A stretch of 36,021 bases of DNA from Phycisphaerales bacterium (GTDB taxonomy: Bacteria; Planctomycetota; Phycisphaerae; Phycisphaerales; SM1A02), in contig JASMLG010000003.1 of NCBI GenBank assembly GCA_030748805.1, forward strand, positions 1-36,021, given 5' to 3'. Within the stretch, counting starts at the first letter, position 1. Each line of letters opens with the position of its first letter. A model generated the notes under the pieces. The model was not told where the DNA came from and made no database searches. It saw only the letters and a list, made by a program, of their open reading frames with translations. The position numbers and the translations under genes were made by a program. Below, piece after piece: positions 9,491 to 19,733 of the stretch.

Positions 9491-12118
9491 ATGAACATGG
9501 ATAAATTTACAACTCTCTCACAACAAGCTCTATCAGAAGCCCTTTCGATTGCAACTTCGATGCAGCACGCAGAACTAGCTCCCTTGCATTTGCTTTGTGC
9601 ATTACTAGCAGACGAAAGCAGTCCGTCTCGTTCGATTGTTAACAAGGCAGGAGGAAATGCTGGAAGAGTTTCTGAACTGGCAACTGCACAATTAAACAGA
9701 ATGCCAACGGTGTCTGGCACTCAACCACAAACTTCACAGCAAGTAATACAGATACTAAACGACGCACTTGCGATTGCTAAGAAAATGGGTGACACACATG
9801 CAACTGTTGAACATCTGATAATTGCTTTGGCTAAAAACAAAAGCGATGCAAAAGATGTGTTAGATCTTGGCGGAGTTAATGAAAACGAACTCACTCGTGC
9901 AATTGAATTAATCCGAAAGGACTCAGGAGTAACAAACATATCTGATGGGAATGCAGACGGACAACTTGAAGCCCTCTCAAAATATGGGATTGACCTAAAT
10001 GAACTTGCCAGAAATGGAAAGCTTGATCCTGTAATTGGTCGTGATGAAGAAATCCGTAGATGCATGCAGGTACTTAGTAGACGATCAAAAAACAACCCTG
10101 TATTAATAGGTGAACCAGGTGTTGGAAAAACTGCAATCGCAGAAGGTCTTGCGCAACGAATTGTCAATAGTGATTGCCCAACAAGCATGCGAAACTCAAG
10201 AGTTGTGGCGCTGGATGTTGGACAACTTCTAGCAGGAGCTAAATTTAGGGGAGAGTTTGAAGAACGACTAAAAGCAGTACTTCGTGAAGTAACTGCAAGT
10301 AATGGAAAAATCATTCTATTTATTGACGAACTGCACACAATTGTTGGTGCTGGAGCAGCTGAAGGTGCAGTAAGCGCCGGTAACTTATTAAAACCAGCGC
10401 TAGCTCGTGGCGAACTTAGGTGCATCGGAGCAACTACTCTTGATGAATACCGACTACACATCGAAAAGGACGCTGCCTTTGAAAGACGTTTTCAACCAGT
10501 CGTCGTTGATCAACCATCAGTAGAAGATACCGTTGCGATACTGCGTGGACTTAAACCAAGATACGAAGCACACCATGGAATCAGAATTCAAGATGGTGCT
10601 CTTGTAGCAGCAGCTAAACTTAGTTATCGATACATTTCTGATCGTTTTCTTCCAGACAAAGCTATCGACTTGTTAGATGAAGCATCGAGCAAATTGCGCA
10701 TAGAAATCGACTCTATGCCCGCACACTTAGATGAACTTCGTAGACGAATCATGCAACTTGAAATTGAACGAGAGGCACTAAAAATTGAAACTGACAGTGA
10801 TTCAAAAGACCGACTAGTAAAAGTAGAAAAGCAAATATCTCAGTTGCACGAAAGCAATACTGAAATAACAGCTCGTTGGGATATAGAAAAAGCAGAACTT
10901 GAAGAAATTCGTGAAATAAAAAGTGCCATTGATACTAAGCAAACTGAACTAGTTCAATCGCAGCGGATTGGTGACCTTGAAACTGCAGCGAGAATTCAAT
11001 ACGGTGAACTTCGCGATCTTGATGAACGTCTGCATAATGCTGAAGACAAACTTAAACATAGAAGAGAACAAGGGCTTAACATGGTTCGCGAAGAAGTAGA
11101 CGCAGAACAAATTGCTGATGTTGTCTCAAGATGGACTGGCATTCCTGCATCTCGACTTACCGAGGGTGAAAGAGAAAAATTATTGAGGATGGAGGACTCA
11201 CTAGCAACTAGAGTAGTTGGACAAAAAGAAGCAGTAACTGCTGTATCAGAAGCAGTACGCCGAAGTAGAGCTGGATTAGGAGATGAGTCAAGACCAATTG
11301 GTTCTTTCCTATTCCTTGGCCCAACAGGTGTTGGCAAGACCGAACTATGCAAAGCACTTGCAGAGTTCTTGTTTGATTCAGAAGAAGCAATCGTTCGGAT
11401 AGACATGAGCGAGTACATGGAACAGCATGCGGTTGCACGTTTAATCGGTGCACCTCCCGGTTATGTTGGGTATGAAGAAGGAGGAAGATTGACTGAAGAG
11501 GTGCGCCGAAGACCATACTCTGTTGTTCTTTTTGATGAAATGGAAAAAGCACATGAAGATGTTTCTAATATATTGCTTCAGTTATTAGATGAAGGTCATC
11601 TAACAGATGGACATGGACGCACTGTTGATTTCAAAAACACAATAATAGTAATGACCAGTAATCTTGGATCCGCAGAGTTAATAGCGATGTCTGAAAGCGG
11701 TGCTAAAGAAAACAAAATTAGAGAACGAGTACTTGAGATTCTAAAACACTCGTTAAGACCTGAACTAATAAACAGGATTGACGAAACGGTTGTCTTCCAT
11801 CAATTAACAAGAGAGCAACTTGGTGAGATTATAGAAATCCAAGTTGGTTTTTTAAGAACTCGCCTTGCGGATCGTGGTCTCTCTCTTTCTATTACAGATG
11901 AAGCGATTACTGCTTTATGTGATGAGGGATTTGACCCACAATTTGGGGCTAGGCCTCTCAAAAGAGTAATTCAACACCAGTTAGAAAACCCAATTGCTAC
12001 TGGAATCCTAAGTGGTGAATACGAGGGTGGTGATACCATTGAAGTTGGATATTCAAAAAACGATTTAATCTTTAGTAAAAAGAATGACTCCAACCGCTCA
12101 ACTGCAAAAGCAACGTAG
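9491..12118 (+). CDS. clpB: ATP-dependent disaggregase ClpB (Hsp100)
   Basis: About 875 residues, full-length for ClpB. The order is an N-terminal Clp repeat domain ([18 protein letters not shown] at the start), the first AAA+ domain with Walker A GEPGVGKT at 207-214, the coiled-coil middle domain (about 405-530), the second AAA+ domain with GPTGVGKT at 610-617, and a C-terminal ClpB small domain. It is a cytoplasmic hexamer that rescues aggregated proteins with DnaK. The ATG at 9491 (or 9497) is chosen because the family begins here; the upstream TTG at 9461 lies in the putative promoter. No ribosome-binding site is visible, consistent with a very short leader. aroC follows after 17 bases. 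Confidence 0.96.
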   Translation: MNMDKFTTLSQQALSEALSIATSMQHAELAPLHLLCALLADESSPSRSIVNKAGGNAGRVSELATAQLNRMPTVSGTQPQTSQQVIQILNDALAIAKKMGDTHATVEHLIIALAKNKSDAKDVLDLGGVNENELTRAIELIRKDSGVTNISDGNADGQLEALSKYGIDLNELARNGKLDPVIGRDEEIRRCMQVLSRRSKNNPVLIGEPGVGKTAIAEGLAQRIVNSDCPTSMRNSRVVALDVGQLLAGAKFRGEFEERLKAVLREVTASNGKIILFIDELHTIVGAGAAEGAVSAGNLLKPALARGELRCIGATTLDEYRLHIEKDAAFERRFQPVVVDQPSVEDTVAILRGLKPRYEAHHGIRIQDGALVAAAKLSYRYISDRFLPDKAIDLLDEASSKLRIEIDSMPAHLDELRRRIMQLEIEREALKIETDSDSKDRLVKVEKQISQLHESNTEITARWDIEKAELEEIREIKSAIDTKQTELVQSQRIGDLETAARIQYGELRDLDERLHNAEDKLKHRREQGLNMVREEVDAEQIADVVSRWTGIPASRLTEGEREKLLRMEDSLATRVVGQKEAVTAVSEAVRRSRAGLGDESRPIGSFLFLGPTGVGKTELCKALAEFLFDSEEAIVRIDMSEYMEQHAVARLIGAPPGYVGYEEGGRLTEEVRRRPYSVVLFDEMEKAHEDVSNILLQLLDEGHLTDGHGRTVDFKNTIIVMTSNLGSAELIAMSESGAKENKIRERVLEILKHSLRPELINRIDETVVFHQLTREQLGEIIEIQVGFLRTRLADRGLSLSITDEAITALCDEGFDPQFGARPLKRVIQHQLENPIATGILSGEYEGGDTIEVGYSKNDLIFSKKNDSNRSTAKAT

Positions 12119-12135
12119 CAGGTACAATCAATAGC

Positions 12136-13305
12136 ATGACATTAACATGCCGAACTGCTGGAGAATCACATGGGCCATGTGGAATTGCTTTTATTGAAGG
12201 TATTCCGGCCGGACTTTCGTTAGACATTGACTTTATCAACAATGAACTTGCAAGAAGGCAAGGGGGTTACGGCAGAGGGGGCAGACAAGCAATCGAACAT
12301 GATGAAGTTGTATTCCTCTCTGGTGTCAGAGGCGGTGAAACAACCGGCGCTCCACTTGTATTACAAATTTCAAACGAAGATAGTCGGCTAGATAATCCTG
12401 ACTCAACACCACCAGTTCACAAACCAAGACCAGGACATGCTGATCTGGCTGGTTCAATTAAATGGTTAACGAATGATTGCAGAAATACACTTGAACGAGC
12501 AAGTGCTCGTGAAACGGCTGCAAGGACCGCAGGTGGGGCAATCGCAAGATGTTTACTTAAAGAATTTGATATTGATGTTTTTGGTTTTGTTCGTGGAATG
12601 TTGGATGCAAATGCTCCAACTTCAATAACACCAGACAACTGGACTGATGTTCGCGACTCTCGTAATGATTCGGCTGTTTATTGCCCAGATGATTCAACTT
12701 GTAAATCAATAATTGAACACATCAAAACGGCAAAACAAAACAAAGATACAGTTGGCGGTGTGTGCGAAACACATGTCTTTGGTTGTCCTCCCGGATTAGG
12801 ATCCTGCTCATCGTGGCAGGAAAAACTTGATGCAAAACTTGCTGGTGCTGTCATGGGTATTCAAGCATTTAAGTCCGTCGAAATTGGTATTGGATCAGAG
12901 TGTGGCAAACTATTTGGTTCACAGGTCCACGATCCAATTGTGTTTGACCGCGAGAATCGTAACCGTTGTCATTTTGGTTTTAATCGAACTTCAAATAATG
13001 CAGGGGGTATTGAGGGCGGCATGAGCAATGGCATGCCAATTGTAGTTCGCGGAACAATGAAGCCAATAGCAACTTTATTACAGGGAATGGACAGCGTTGA
13101 TTTACAGAGCGGTGAGTCAGCTCGCAGTGATTATGAGCGATCAGATGTGTGCGCATTACCTGCAGCAAGTGTAGTAATGGAAAACGTAGTTGGATTTGAA
13201 ATTGCTTCAGCCTTTCTTGATTCATTTGGTGGTGCAACAATGCGCATGGTTCGAGCATCTCATGATGCGTTTGCTGCAGATGCACGAAAGATTATTCCGT
13301 CATGA
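12136..13305 (+). CDS. aroC: Chorismate synthase
   Basis: A 389-residue FMN-dependent chorismate synthase that converts 5-enolpyruvylshikimate 3-phosphate to chorismate, the last shikimate-pathway step. Signatures include RTAGESHGP near the N-terminus, RRQGGYGRGGRQ, PRPGHADLAGSIKW, RASARETAARTAGGAIA and GGIEGGMSNGMPI. It follows clpB by 17 bases and may be co-transcribed. Its stop overlaps the start of aroDE by four bases (ATGA), which couples three shikimate-pathway activities in two genes. Length is ordinary for the family. Confidence 0.96.
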   Translation: MTLTCRTAGESHGPCGIAFIEGIPAGLSLDIDFINNELARRQGGYGRGGRQAIEHDEVVFLSGVRGGETTGAPLVLQISNEDSRLDNPDSTPPVHKPRPGHADLAGSIKWLTNDCRNTLERASARETAARTAGGAIARCLLKEFDIDVFGFVRGMLDANAPTSITPDNWTDVRDSRNDSAVYCPDDSTCKSIIEHIKTAKQNKDTVGGVCETHVFGCPPGLGSCSSWQEKLDAKLAGAVMGIQAFKSVEIGIGSECGKLFGSQVHDPIVFDRENRNRCHFGFNRTSNNAGGIEGGMSNGMPIVVRGTMKPIATLLQGMDSVDLQSGESARSDYERSDVCALPAASVVMENVVGFEIASAFLDSFGGATMRMVRASHDAFAADARKIIPS

Positions 13306-14741
13306 GTTTAATTATTGCATCTGTTCATGGAGAGGTTCCAGAGCAGATTCAAGGTGCAGATTTACTTGAAATTCGGATCGACTCAATGGAACGCGATGAT
13401 GCGATTGAACAACTACCAAAATTGCTCGCGAAATCTCCAATACCCACTGTTGTAACTTGCAGAAGCGTAAAAGAAGGAGGAATGTTTGATGGCGACGAGG
13501 AAGATCGAGTTGCGATGTATAGAGCAGCATTGGATTGTGATAATCCACCTCGTTACATCGATGTAGAACACAAAGCACTTACAAGGCATCCGTTATTACT
13601 TGATGCGCTAACTAGCGACAAAACTGGTGTAATTCTTTCATGGCACGATACGACTGGCCGCCCAAGAAATCTATTACAGCATGCTGCAGAAATGCAAGAT
13701 GTCGCTGGTATAAATATTGTCAAAATGGTCTGGCGAGCACGATCGTTGAGAGACAACCTAGAAGCGTTCTCTCTTTTAAAATCTAGACAACAACCAATGA
13801 TTGCCATCTGTATGGGCGAATTCGGCTTGATGAGCAGAATCCTAACTCCTAAATTTGGTGGCTTCGCTGTATTTGCTTCTATTGAGGGAAAAGAGGCAAC
13901 AGCACAAGGACAACCAACAACGAGCAATTTGCGTTCACTTTATCACTTTGATGAAATTAATAGTGACACAAAGGTATATGGAGTAATTGGTAACAATGTT
14001 GAAAACTCTGCAAGCCCAGCATTTCACAATGCCGCTTTTGAAGCAGCTGGCGAAAATTCCGTTTACATTCCACTTCCAATTCCAAGTGGCTGGGAACATT
14101 TAAAAGCAACTGTCCTAGAATTATTGAATTACCCTGAATTGAATCTTTTGGGTGCTAGTGTGACAATCCCTCATAAAGAAAATATGCTAAAACTTGTAGA
14201 CAGCGAAGATGAAAACTGTACGAAATCTGGTGCTACGAACACCGTAACGTTCAAGGACGGAAAAATCTACGGGAATAACACTGACATCGAAGCAATCAAA
14301 ACCATTGCTCAGAACGCGAAGCGTGTTTTGGTTCTCGGAGGTGGCGGCGTTGCTAGAGCTGCCGTAATTGCAGCTAATTCAATTGGTGCAAGGGTTTTTG
14401 TTGCAACACGAAGGCAAGAACAGGCACTGTCGCTTGCACAAGAGCTACCCTGTGAATTAGTTGCAGATAATCTTGAGAGCATTGACACGCTTATTAATTG
14501 CACACCAGTAGGTATGGAAGGCGGCAACAAACCCAATGGAGATCCTGCACTTGCACTAGTTCCATCTCTAGAACTTGCTCCACCGCTAATCGTTATAGAT
14601 ACAATCTATAAGCCAAAAGACACACCTCTTATTAAACGAGCGAAGGATGCTGGCTGTGTCACTTTCACCGGAGACAAGATGTTCCGACTTCAAGCAGTAG
14701 AGCAACAGAAGATTTGGGAATCTGCTGCACAAAGCAATTAG
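13302..14741 (+). CDS. aroDE: Bifunctional type I 3-dehydroquinate dehydratase / shikimate dehydrogenase
   Basis: A 479-residue fusion. Residues 1-215 are a type I dehydroquinase: catalytic His115 in SWHD and the Schiff-base lysine Lys141 in NIVKMVW. Residues 225-479 are shikimate dehydrogenase: SASPAFHN at 236-243, the catalytic lysine in TIPHKEN (Lys292), Asp328 in NNTD, and the NADP-binding loop VLGGGGVARA near 344-353. It converts 3-dehydroquinate to shikimate in two steps. The same domain order is known from plants and Chlamydia, and I believe from Planctomycetota. The ATG overlaps aroC by four bases. About 70 bases of gap separate it from the convergent neighbour; no terminator hairpin was recognised there. 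Confidence 0.95.
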   Translation: MSLIIASVHGEVPEQIQGADLLEIRIDSMERDDAIEQLPKLLAKSPIPTVVTCRSVKEGGMFDGDEEDRVAMYRAALDCDNPPRYIDVEHKALTRHPLLLDALTSDKTGVILSWHDTTGRPRNLLQHAAEMQDVAGINIVKMVWRARSLRDNLEAFSLLKSRQQPMIAICMGEFGLMSRILTPKFGGFAVFASIEGKEATAQGQPTTSNLRSLYHFDEINSDTKVYGVIGNNVENSASPAFHNAAFEAAGENSVYIPLPIPSGWEHLKATVLELLNYPELNLLGASVTIPHKENMLKLVDSEDENCTKSGATNTVTFKDGKIYGNNTDIEAIKTIAQNAKRVLVLGGGGVARAAVIAANSIGARVFVATRRQEQALSLAQELPCELVADNLESIDTLINCTPVGMEGGNKPNGDPALALVPSLELAPPLIVIDTIYKPKDTPLIKRAKDAGCVTFTGDKMFRLQAVEQQKIWESAAQSN

Positions 14742-14810
14742 TCAACTAAAGACAACTTGACAAAAAAACTAAACGCTATCTGGTGCTGTCGTTCCGTTTT
14801 CAAAATGACG

Positions 14811-15431
14811 TCACTTTGCATCGCGAAATATGGCAATAACCTCGTCTGCTGAGGTAAATGATTCGTTAGTTGGTATTCGAACTATGCCAAACGGTGCTCG
14901 AACATCTATCCCTAGAGAATCTACGCCAACTACAACTGGATTTGTCACTTCAACACTTGTTTCTTCTAGACAAATTGTGCGGACGTCATCAGTAAACTTT
15001 GCGTTGAGTTCTTTACAAAGTTCATGCTCTGAATCTGCGAGTGTGTTTTCTCGACAAAGACCTTCGCCATCAATAAACTTTTCGTGAAATCTTGCAGCAT
15101 CTATATCAACTAATGCCCACTGCACATCAGGCGGTTCACCATGATAAATCCGCCACCGATCAGCCAATTCTCCACCAGAACCATCTTCTGAAAATTGGTT
15201 AAGGGTAATATTAATCTCCATGCAATCATTTAAATATTCTGGAACAAACATGATTTTGTCACAGGGTTGTAGCATTGCAACCATCGCAGGAATAACGAGT
15301 TTGCCCTGATAACTAATGATGTAAGAAACATCACATGTATGTTCGCCAAACTGTACGGTTGATGTCGTGTTACTTCTAAGAAAAGACCACGCTGAATCAG
15401 CAAACTGTTGTTCGTCGTATGGCTCCACCAC
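14811..15431 (-). CDS. Hypothetical protein, possibly split-barrel / DUF2470-like
   Basis: A 206-residue soluble protein with no signal peptide or membrane segment. I do not recognise it firmly. The last 45 residues (PVVVGVDSLGIDVRAPFG, then IVRIP and a helix SADEVIAIFRDA) resemble the C-terminal part of DUF2470 domains that follow FMN-binding split barrels in heme-utilisation-like proteins. The middle (LVIPAMVAMLQPCDKIMFVP) could be a split-barrel strand set. The usual HxDH-type motif was not found. It is acidic. GTG at 15431 overlaps the stop of the upstream peptidase gene, so it is the last gene of the waaF-like to pepP run and probably co-expressed with it. Confidence 0.55.
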   Translation of the reverse strand: MVEPYDEQQFADSAWSFLRSNTTSTVQFGEHTCDVSYIISYQGKLVIPAMVAMLQPCDKIMFVPEYLNDCMEINITLNQFSEDGSGGELADRWRIYHGEPPDVQWALVDIDAARFHEKFIDGEGLCRENTLADSEHELCKELNAKFTDDVRTICLEETSVEVTNPVVVGVDSLGIDVRAPFGIVRIPTNESFTSADEVIAIFRDAK

Positions 15432-16636
15432 TAACTTGACATTGCCTTTTCGATTTCCGAAACTGTTTTAGGAATTGATTTAGAAAGATTCTTCCTGCCT
15501 TTTGCAGTCACAAGAATATCATCTTCAATGCGAACTCCGATCGCTTCGTCTGGCAAATAAATACCGGGTTCAATTGTGATTACCGAACCCTTTTTCAAAG
15601 GTGATACTGGTCCACAATCATCGTGCGTCTCTAAACCAAGATGGTGCCCTATGCTATGAATAAAATAATCTCCGTACCCCGCTTTAGTTATTATTTTACG
15701 AGCTATTGCATCAAGTTCGGAAAAAGTTACTCCTGGTTTAACTGATCGGATTGCGGCTTCCTCAGCCGCAAGTACTATTTCATAAATTTCTTTTTGACGT
15801 TTTGTAAATTTCCCAGAAACCGGAACAGTTCTTGAAATGTCTGCACCATAGCCAGCAAAAAATGCCCCTGAATCAATACATACTAGGTCTCCGCTAACCA
15901 GTTCTTGATTATTGTCTTTGTAATGTAGAACAGTGCTGTTCAGCCCGCTTCCAACAATTGTGGGAAATGCTGAACCACGACCCCCGCTCATCGCATATCC
16001 ATATTCAAGAGTTGCTTGGACTTTATACTCATTTACACCTGGTTGGATATATCTCATTGCATCAGCAAAACCACGTGCAGTAATATTAATTGCTTCTTGA
16101 ATAACCTTGATTTCATTTGCTGATTTAATTGATCGCAAAATTGGAATCGCTGAAGACATATCAATTATTTCACAACCAGAAGTTCGGTTAGACACTTCCT
16201 TCCATGTAACAATGTTTGGAGAAATTGACTGATTAATCATCCCTGTTGGCATGAGGGTTGCAAATGTCTTGCATCTAGACACAACATCAGAAAGCAATAG
16301 TGGTAAAACTCTGGTTCTTAGAGTTGCTCGGATTCCAGTTTCTTCTTTCAGTTCTGAGCCCAGTGGCTTCCTTAAACCGTCCCATTGTTCTTTTTCGGGA
16401 TCTCTTGATTCCAAAAATAAAATTTCTCTTCGAGATGGAGTTGGGTGAGTGGGATCTAGTAATAGAACTGCTGATGGTTCATTGGTAATACCAGTCAAAT
16501 ACTCAAAGTGCGGATGCGGCCTCCATATTGTGCCCAAGTGATTATCACAATCTCCTGCATAAACAAGTCCCGCAGCACCTTTTAGTTTTTTGATTAACTT
16601 TGCTCTTCTTGAAGCATATTCTTTATTGGTTATCAT
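15431..16636 (-). CDS. pepP: M24B family aminopeptidase (Xaa-Pro aminopeptidase type)
   Basis: About 401 residues. The N-terminal creatinase-like domain (about residues 1-170) includes WRPHPHFEYLTGITNEPS. The C-terminal pita-bread metallopeptidase domain carries all five dinuclear-metal ligands: Asp in CIDSGAFF, Asp in GADISRT, His in SIGHHLGLETHD, Glu in TIEPGIYLP and Glu in VRIEDDI. Such enzymes remove N-terminal residues preceding proline, in the cytoplasm. ATG at 16636 overlaps the hldE stop; a GTG one codon upstream is also possible. It lies inside an LPS-related run without an obvious functional link. Confidence 0.9.
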   Translation of the reverse strand: MITNKEYASRRAKLIKKLKGAAGLVYAGDCDNHLGTIWRPHPHFEYLTGITNEPSAVLLLDPTHPTPSRREILFLESRDPEKEQWDGLRKPLGSELKEETGIRATLRTRVLPLLLSDVVSRCKTFATLMPTGMINQSISPNIVTWKEVSNRTSGCEIIDMSSAIPILRSIKSANEIKVIQEAINITARGFADAMRYIQPGVNEYKVQATLEYGYAMSGGRGSAFPTIVGSGLNSTVLHYKDNNQELVSGDLVCIDSGAFFAGYGADISRTVPVSGKFTKRQKEIYEIVLAAEEAAIRSVKPGVTFSELDAIARKIITKAGYGDYFIHSIGHHLGLETHDDCGPVSPLKKGSVITIEPGIYLPDEAIGVRIEDDILVTAKGRKNLSKSIPKTVSEIEKAMSS

Positions 16637-18120
16637 CACTTTGCGCTTTTAAGTTGTTCAACCACTTCACTGCTACTTCTTCCGGGTCTTTCAGATAATA
16701 CTTGCAAAGTTATCCCTAATTTTTGTATTAAGTCGTATTCATTTATCTCTTGTGGTTCGTAATCTCCACCCTTGACGTATACATCAGGCAATACCACACG
16801 AATCAATTCTTTGGCTGTTGCTTCCTCAAACGATGTAACAAGTGTAACGCATTGGAGCTCGGCCAATATTTCCATCCGCTCGGTAAGTTCGTATATTGGT
16901 CTTCCTGCTCCTTTTTGCAAACCAACTTGGTTGTCAGTGTTTACTCCTACTACAAGTAAATCACCAAGCTCTGACGCCTCTCTTAAATATGCAACATGAC
17001 CGGCGTGAATCACATCAAAACAGCCATTAGTAAGAACTATTCTCTGACCCGAATCTTTTGCCGCTTTAATTTCAATTGCAAGTTCTTCAATCGAACGAAT
17101 TTTGCCGCATGCTTCCGATTGCATAGTCAATAATTCTTTTTTAACTTTTGACATTGGAATTGGTGTAGCTCCGAAAATTTCGACTTCCAATCCAGCTGCA
17201 ACATTAGCAAGTTCCACACATTCTCCCCAACTTAACCCAACTCCACGACCCACAGCAATTGCTGCAAGTACAACATCACCAGCTCCTGTTACATCATAAA
17301 CAGATCTCGCTCTTGTTGGAAAATGCTTGGGCAACTTTCCTCGCTCTTGCAAAATAGCACCATGCTTGTCAATTGTAATAATTGTTGCGTGTACTTGAAC
17401 CAAATCGCACATTATTGTTGCTAATTCCTCAGCCCCTTCAACTGGTTTATTTTCATCAATTCTTTTACCCGTAACTTTCTCTGCTTCGCTACGATTTGGA
17501 GTAATCGCTGTTGCGCCGGAATATCTTGAATAATCCTCAATCCCAGTGGGGTCAACAAGAACTTCAACTTCAGCATCTTTGCAATGTTCTATTATCCTCT
17601 TACAAGACAATTCAGATAATACACCCTTTCCGTAATCTTCTATACAAACCACATCTGTTGATGGAAGAAGTGTATTTAACGAAGACAGCAACTGATCAAC
17701 TTGGGCACTTGTCAATTCTTCGCGACTTTCATGATCCAGTCGAAACATTTTTTGAGGATGTCTATGTTGTGCAAGCCCTACAATCGATCTCTTAACTGTA
17801 GTAGGTCGAGAGGTGCATTCAATAATGTGGTCTATAGAAATACCACATTCAACCAACAATTGTTTTAGCAATTCTCCTTCTTTGTCTTTTCCAACAACTC
17901 CGATGCAATGAACTATTGCTCCTAGTTCCTTAATACACTTCACTACGTTGCCAGCACCTCCGGGTCTGGCTTGAACTGAACGCACTTCAAGAACCGGAAC
18001 TGGAGAATCTGGTGATAATCTCTCGGCATCACCGTAAACAATTTCATCAAGCATTAAATCACCGATTACCACAATCGATGGCGTTCTTGATTCATTTAAT
18101 CTTTCGAGAATACTGCTCAT
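16636..18120 (-). CDS. hldE: Bifunctional heptose-7-phosphate kinase / heptose-1-phosphate adenylyltransferase
   Basis: A 494-residue fusion. Residues 1-325 are a PfkB/ribokinase-type kinase with GGAGNV (54-59) and the catalytic signature DVTGAGD (276-282). Residues 350-494 are a nucleotidyltransferase with TNGCFDVIHAGHVAYL, where HAGH at 372-375 is the HxGH motif. It makes ADP-D-glycero-beta-D-manno-heptose precursors for LPS inner core in the cytoplasm. It lies 5 bases after lpxK and overlaps the following peptidase gene. With lpxK and the glycosyltransferase 9 gene upstream it forms a coherent LPS group. Confidence 0.95.
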   Translation of the reverse strand: MSSILERLNESRTPSIVVIGDLMLDEIVYGDAERLSPDSPVPVLEVRSVQARPGGAGNVVKCIKELGAIVHCIGVVGKDKEGELLKQLLVECGISIDHIIECTSRPTTVKRSIVGLAQHRHPQKMFRLDHESREELTSAQVDQLLSSLNTLLPSTDVVCIEDYGKGVLSELSCKRIIEHCKDAEVEVLVDPTGIEDYSRYSGATAITPNRSEAEKVTGKRIDENKPVEGAEELATIMCDLVQVHATIITIDKHGAILQERGKLPKHFPTRARSVYDVTGAGDVVLAAIAVGRGVGLSWGECVELANVAAGLEVEIFGATPIPMSKVKKELLTMQSEACGKIRSIEELAIEIKAAKDSGQRIVLTNGCFDVIHAGHVAYLREASELGDLLVVGVNTDNQVGLQKGAGRPIYELTERMEILAELQCVTLVTSFEEATAKELIRVVLPDVYVKGGDYEPQEINEYDLIQKLGITLQVLSERPGRSSSEVVEQLKSAK

Positions 18121-18125
18121 GTTGC

Positions 18126-19139
18126 CTATCGTATCTTGAATACCCCAAGAAGTAGTGATTCTAGTTCCTTATCCCCCTCTACGGTCTCTAATACAAGGTT
18201 CGGAACGACAATTGGACATTGCATCTTTGAAATGTCTATTACATCGCGTGCTTTGACCCAGTCCTTCAAGGTCATCACGATTGCATCAACTCCGAGAGAG
18301 GTTTCAATCAAATTTGATAATTCTGATGTTGAAAATGGCTGATGATCGCCTGCAGGAAGTTGCTTGGCAATCCTTGAGCCAAGTCGAACAAGTGCTTCAA
18401 TCACAGGTCTTGGATGACCAATTCCAAGTCGAACAGCAACAGATTTTCCAGTAAGCCAATTCAATTCCACATTTCTATCTCCATTCTCATCATGTATATG
18501 TAAATCCGTCCAGTGGTGAGATGTCCACGCAATAGGTTCCTTACTAGAAATTTGTTTTACTTCTCCTGCAAAGTGTGGCTCTGACTTCTGAGTATGGCTC
18601 ACCACGACCGCATCTGCCCTTTTGAGACCCGTAATTGGTTCGCGCAACCATCCTGCTGGTAGCATTCGTTGTGAAAAAGCGTCGCGTAGATAGTCCAGTA
18701 CTACGATGTCTAAATCTCTATGAAGTCGTCTGTGCTGAAACCCATCGTCCATCACCAAACAATTTGCACTGCCGCCATTTTCAATATAATTTGAAATTTG
18801 CAAGAATCTATCTGCTCCAACAATAATATCAATTTCACCAAGTCGTTCTCTGTACTCCACTGCTTCGTCTGCATTCTCAGGATTAACAGAAGCATAGCCA
18901 CGCATAACTACTGCGGGGCGGTATCCATGCTCCCTTAATTTTCTGACAATCCACGTAACTAGCGGTGTTTTTCCGGTACCACCAACTGTCAAGTTACCAA
19001 CAGAAATTACTGGTATAGGAACTTTTTTTACATTACGCACATTGTCGTAAAATTTATTTCGAATTATTACAATTCGACCATATAACCAAGAGCATGGGAT
19101 AGCGAAAAAGTCAAGCCAACTCGGAAGTGGTGTGTTCAT
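18126..19139 (-). CDS. lpxK: Tetraacyldisaccharide 4'-kinase (lipid A kinase)
   Basis: A 337-residue LpxK. The extended P-loop GNLTVGGTGKTP spans residues 48-59, followed by RPAVVMRGY, and DDGFQHRRLHRDLDIVVLD later. A hydrophobic N-terminal helix (about 8-26) fits peripheral association with the inner membrane. It phosphorylates the 4' position of the lipid A disaccharide. The start ATG lies three bases after the maf stop; hldE follows five bases later. Its presence indicates that this organism makes lipid A. Confidence 0.94.
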   Translation of the reverse strand: MNTPLPSWLDFFAIPCSWLYGRIVIIRNKFYDNVRNVKKVPIPVISVGNLTVGGTGKTPLVTWIVRKLREHGYRPAVVMRGYASVNPENADEAVEYRERLGEIDIIVGADRFLQISNYIENGGSANCLVMDDGFQHRRLHRDLDIVVLDYLRDAFSQRMLPAGWLREPITGLKRADAVVVSHTQKSEPHFAGEVKQISSKEPIAWTSHHWTDLHIHDENGDRNVELNWLTGKSVAVRLGIGHPRPVIEALVRLGSRIAKQLPAGDHQPFSTSELSNLIETSLGVDAIVMTLKDWVKARDVIDISKMQCPIVVPNLVLETVEGDKELESLLLGVFKIR

Positions 19140-19142
19140 AAA

Positions 19143-19733
19143 TTAGTTTTTCCAAGACAATGTCTTCTTCAAACGTTCCATTGGTAATCCCATCACACAT
19201 GTTGGATCGCCTTTGCACTTAACTTGCCATCCGGCGGCGATTCGTTCTGACAGATTGTAACCTCCTGCCTTGCCTTGCCAATTGCCTGTTGCAACATACT
19301 TTTCAATTTCTTCATCCTCAATAGATCCCATATTAATTTCAGCAACTTCGCATCCAACTTCTATTTGTTGCCCGTTTGTTGAAAGAAGGCACCAACCAGT
19401 ATAAACAAGGTGGCTCTTTTGAATCATCGATTTTATCATTGAGCATGCTTCATCTCCGTCCTCTGGCTGACCAAGGATTTTCGAGTCAACAACACAAACT
19501 GTGTCTGCGGAAAGGATTGTTCCCTTCTTAGGCAAAGTTCTACTTTCAACGTTTTGTGCCTTAAGGACGGCTAAAGCTTGAACCCAGTTACACACATCCA
19601 TTGTTCCACACTCATAAATACCATCATTAATTGAAGGTGGGGTTGTTATTATTTCATATCCTCTTTGCTCAAGCAGTTCTTTTCTACGAGACGATCCGCT
19701 TGCTAGGAATAGTGGTCCTTCCCAATTAGTCAT
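19143..19733 (-). CDS. maf: Maf family nucleotide pyrophosphatase
   Basis: About 196 residues. The Maf signature ASGSSRRKELLEQRG is near the N-terminus, ILSADTVCVVD carries the catalytic Asp, and KAGGYNLSER lies near the C-terminus. Maf proteins hydrolyse non-canonical or modified nucleoside triphosphates and were first linked to septum inhibition. I chose ATG at 19733, which has GAAGAG about 7 bases upstream and begins right before the conserved region. The further upstream frame start at 19763 would add ten residues inside the previous gene. The start overlaps the end of the glycosyltransferase gene by eight bases. Confidence 0.9.
   Translation of the reverse strand: MTNWEGPLFLASGSSRRKELLEQRGYEIITTPPSINDGIYECGTMDVCNWVQALAVLKAQNVESRTLPKKGTILSADTVCVVDSKILGQPEDGDEACSMIKSMIQKSHLVYTGWCLLSTNGQQIEVGCEVAEINMGSIEDEEIEKYVATGNWQGKAGGYNLSERIAAGWQVKCKGDPTCVMGLPMERLKKTLSWKN

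Noticed and set aside
9721..10461. Minus-strand open frame of 246 codons inside clpB
   Set aside because: It is the reverse shadow of conserved ClpB coding sequence and is rich in Ser, Arg and Pro without recognisable domains.
14742..14810. Bidirectional terminator between aroDE and the DUF2470-like gene
   Set aside because: Only a short TGACGTCA palindrome and scattered A/T runs are seen, with no stable stem followed by T.
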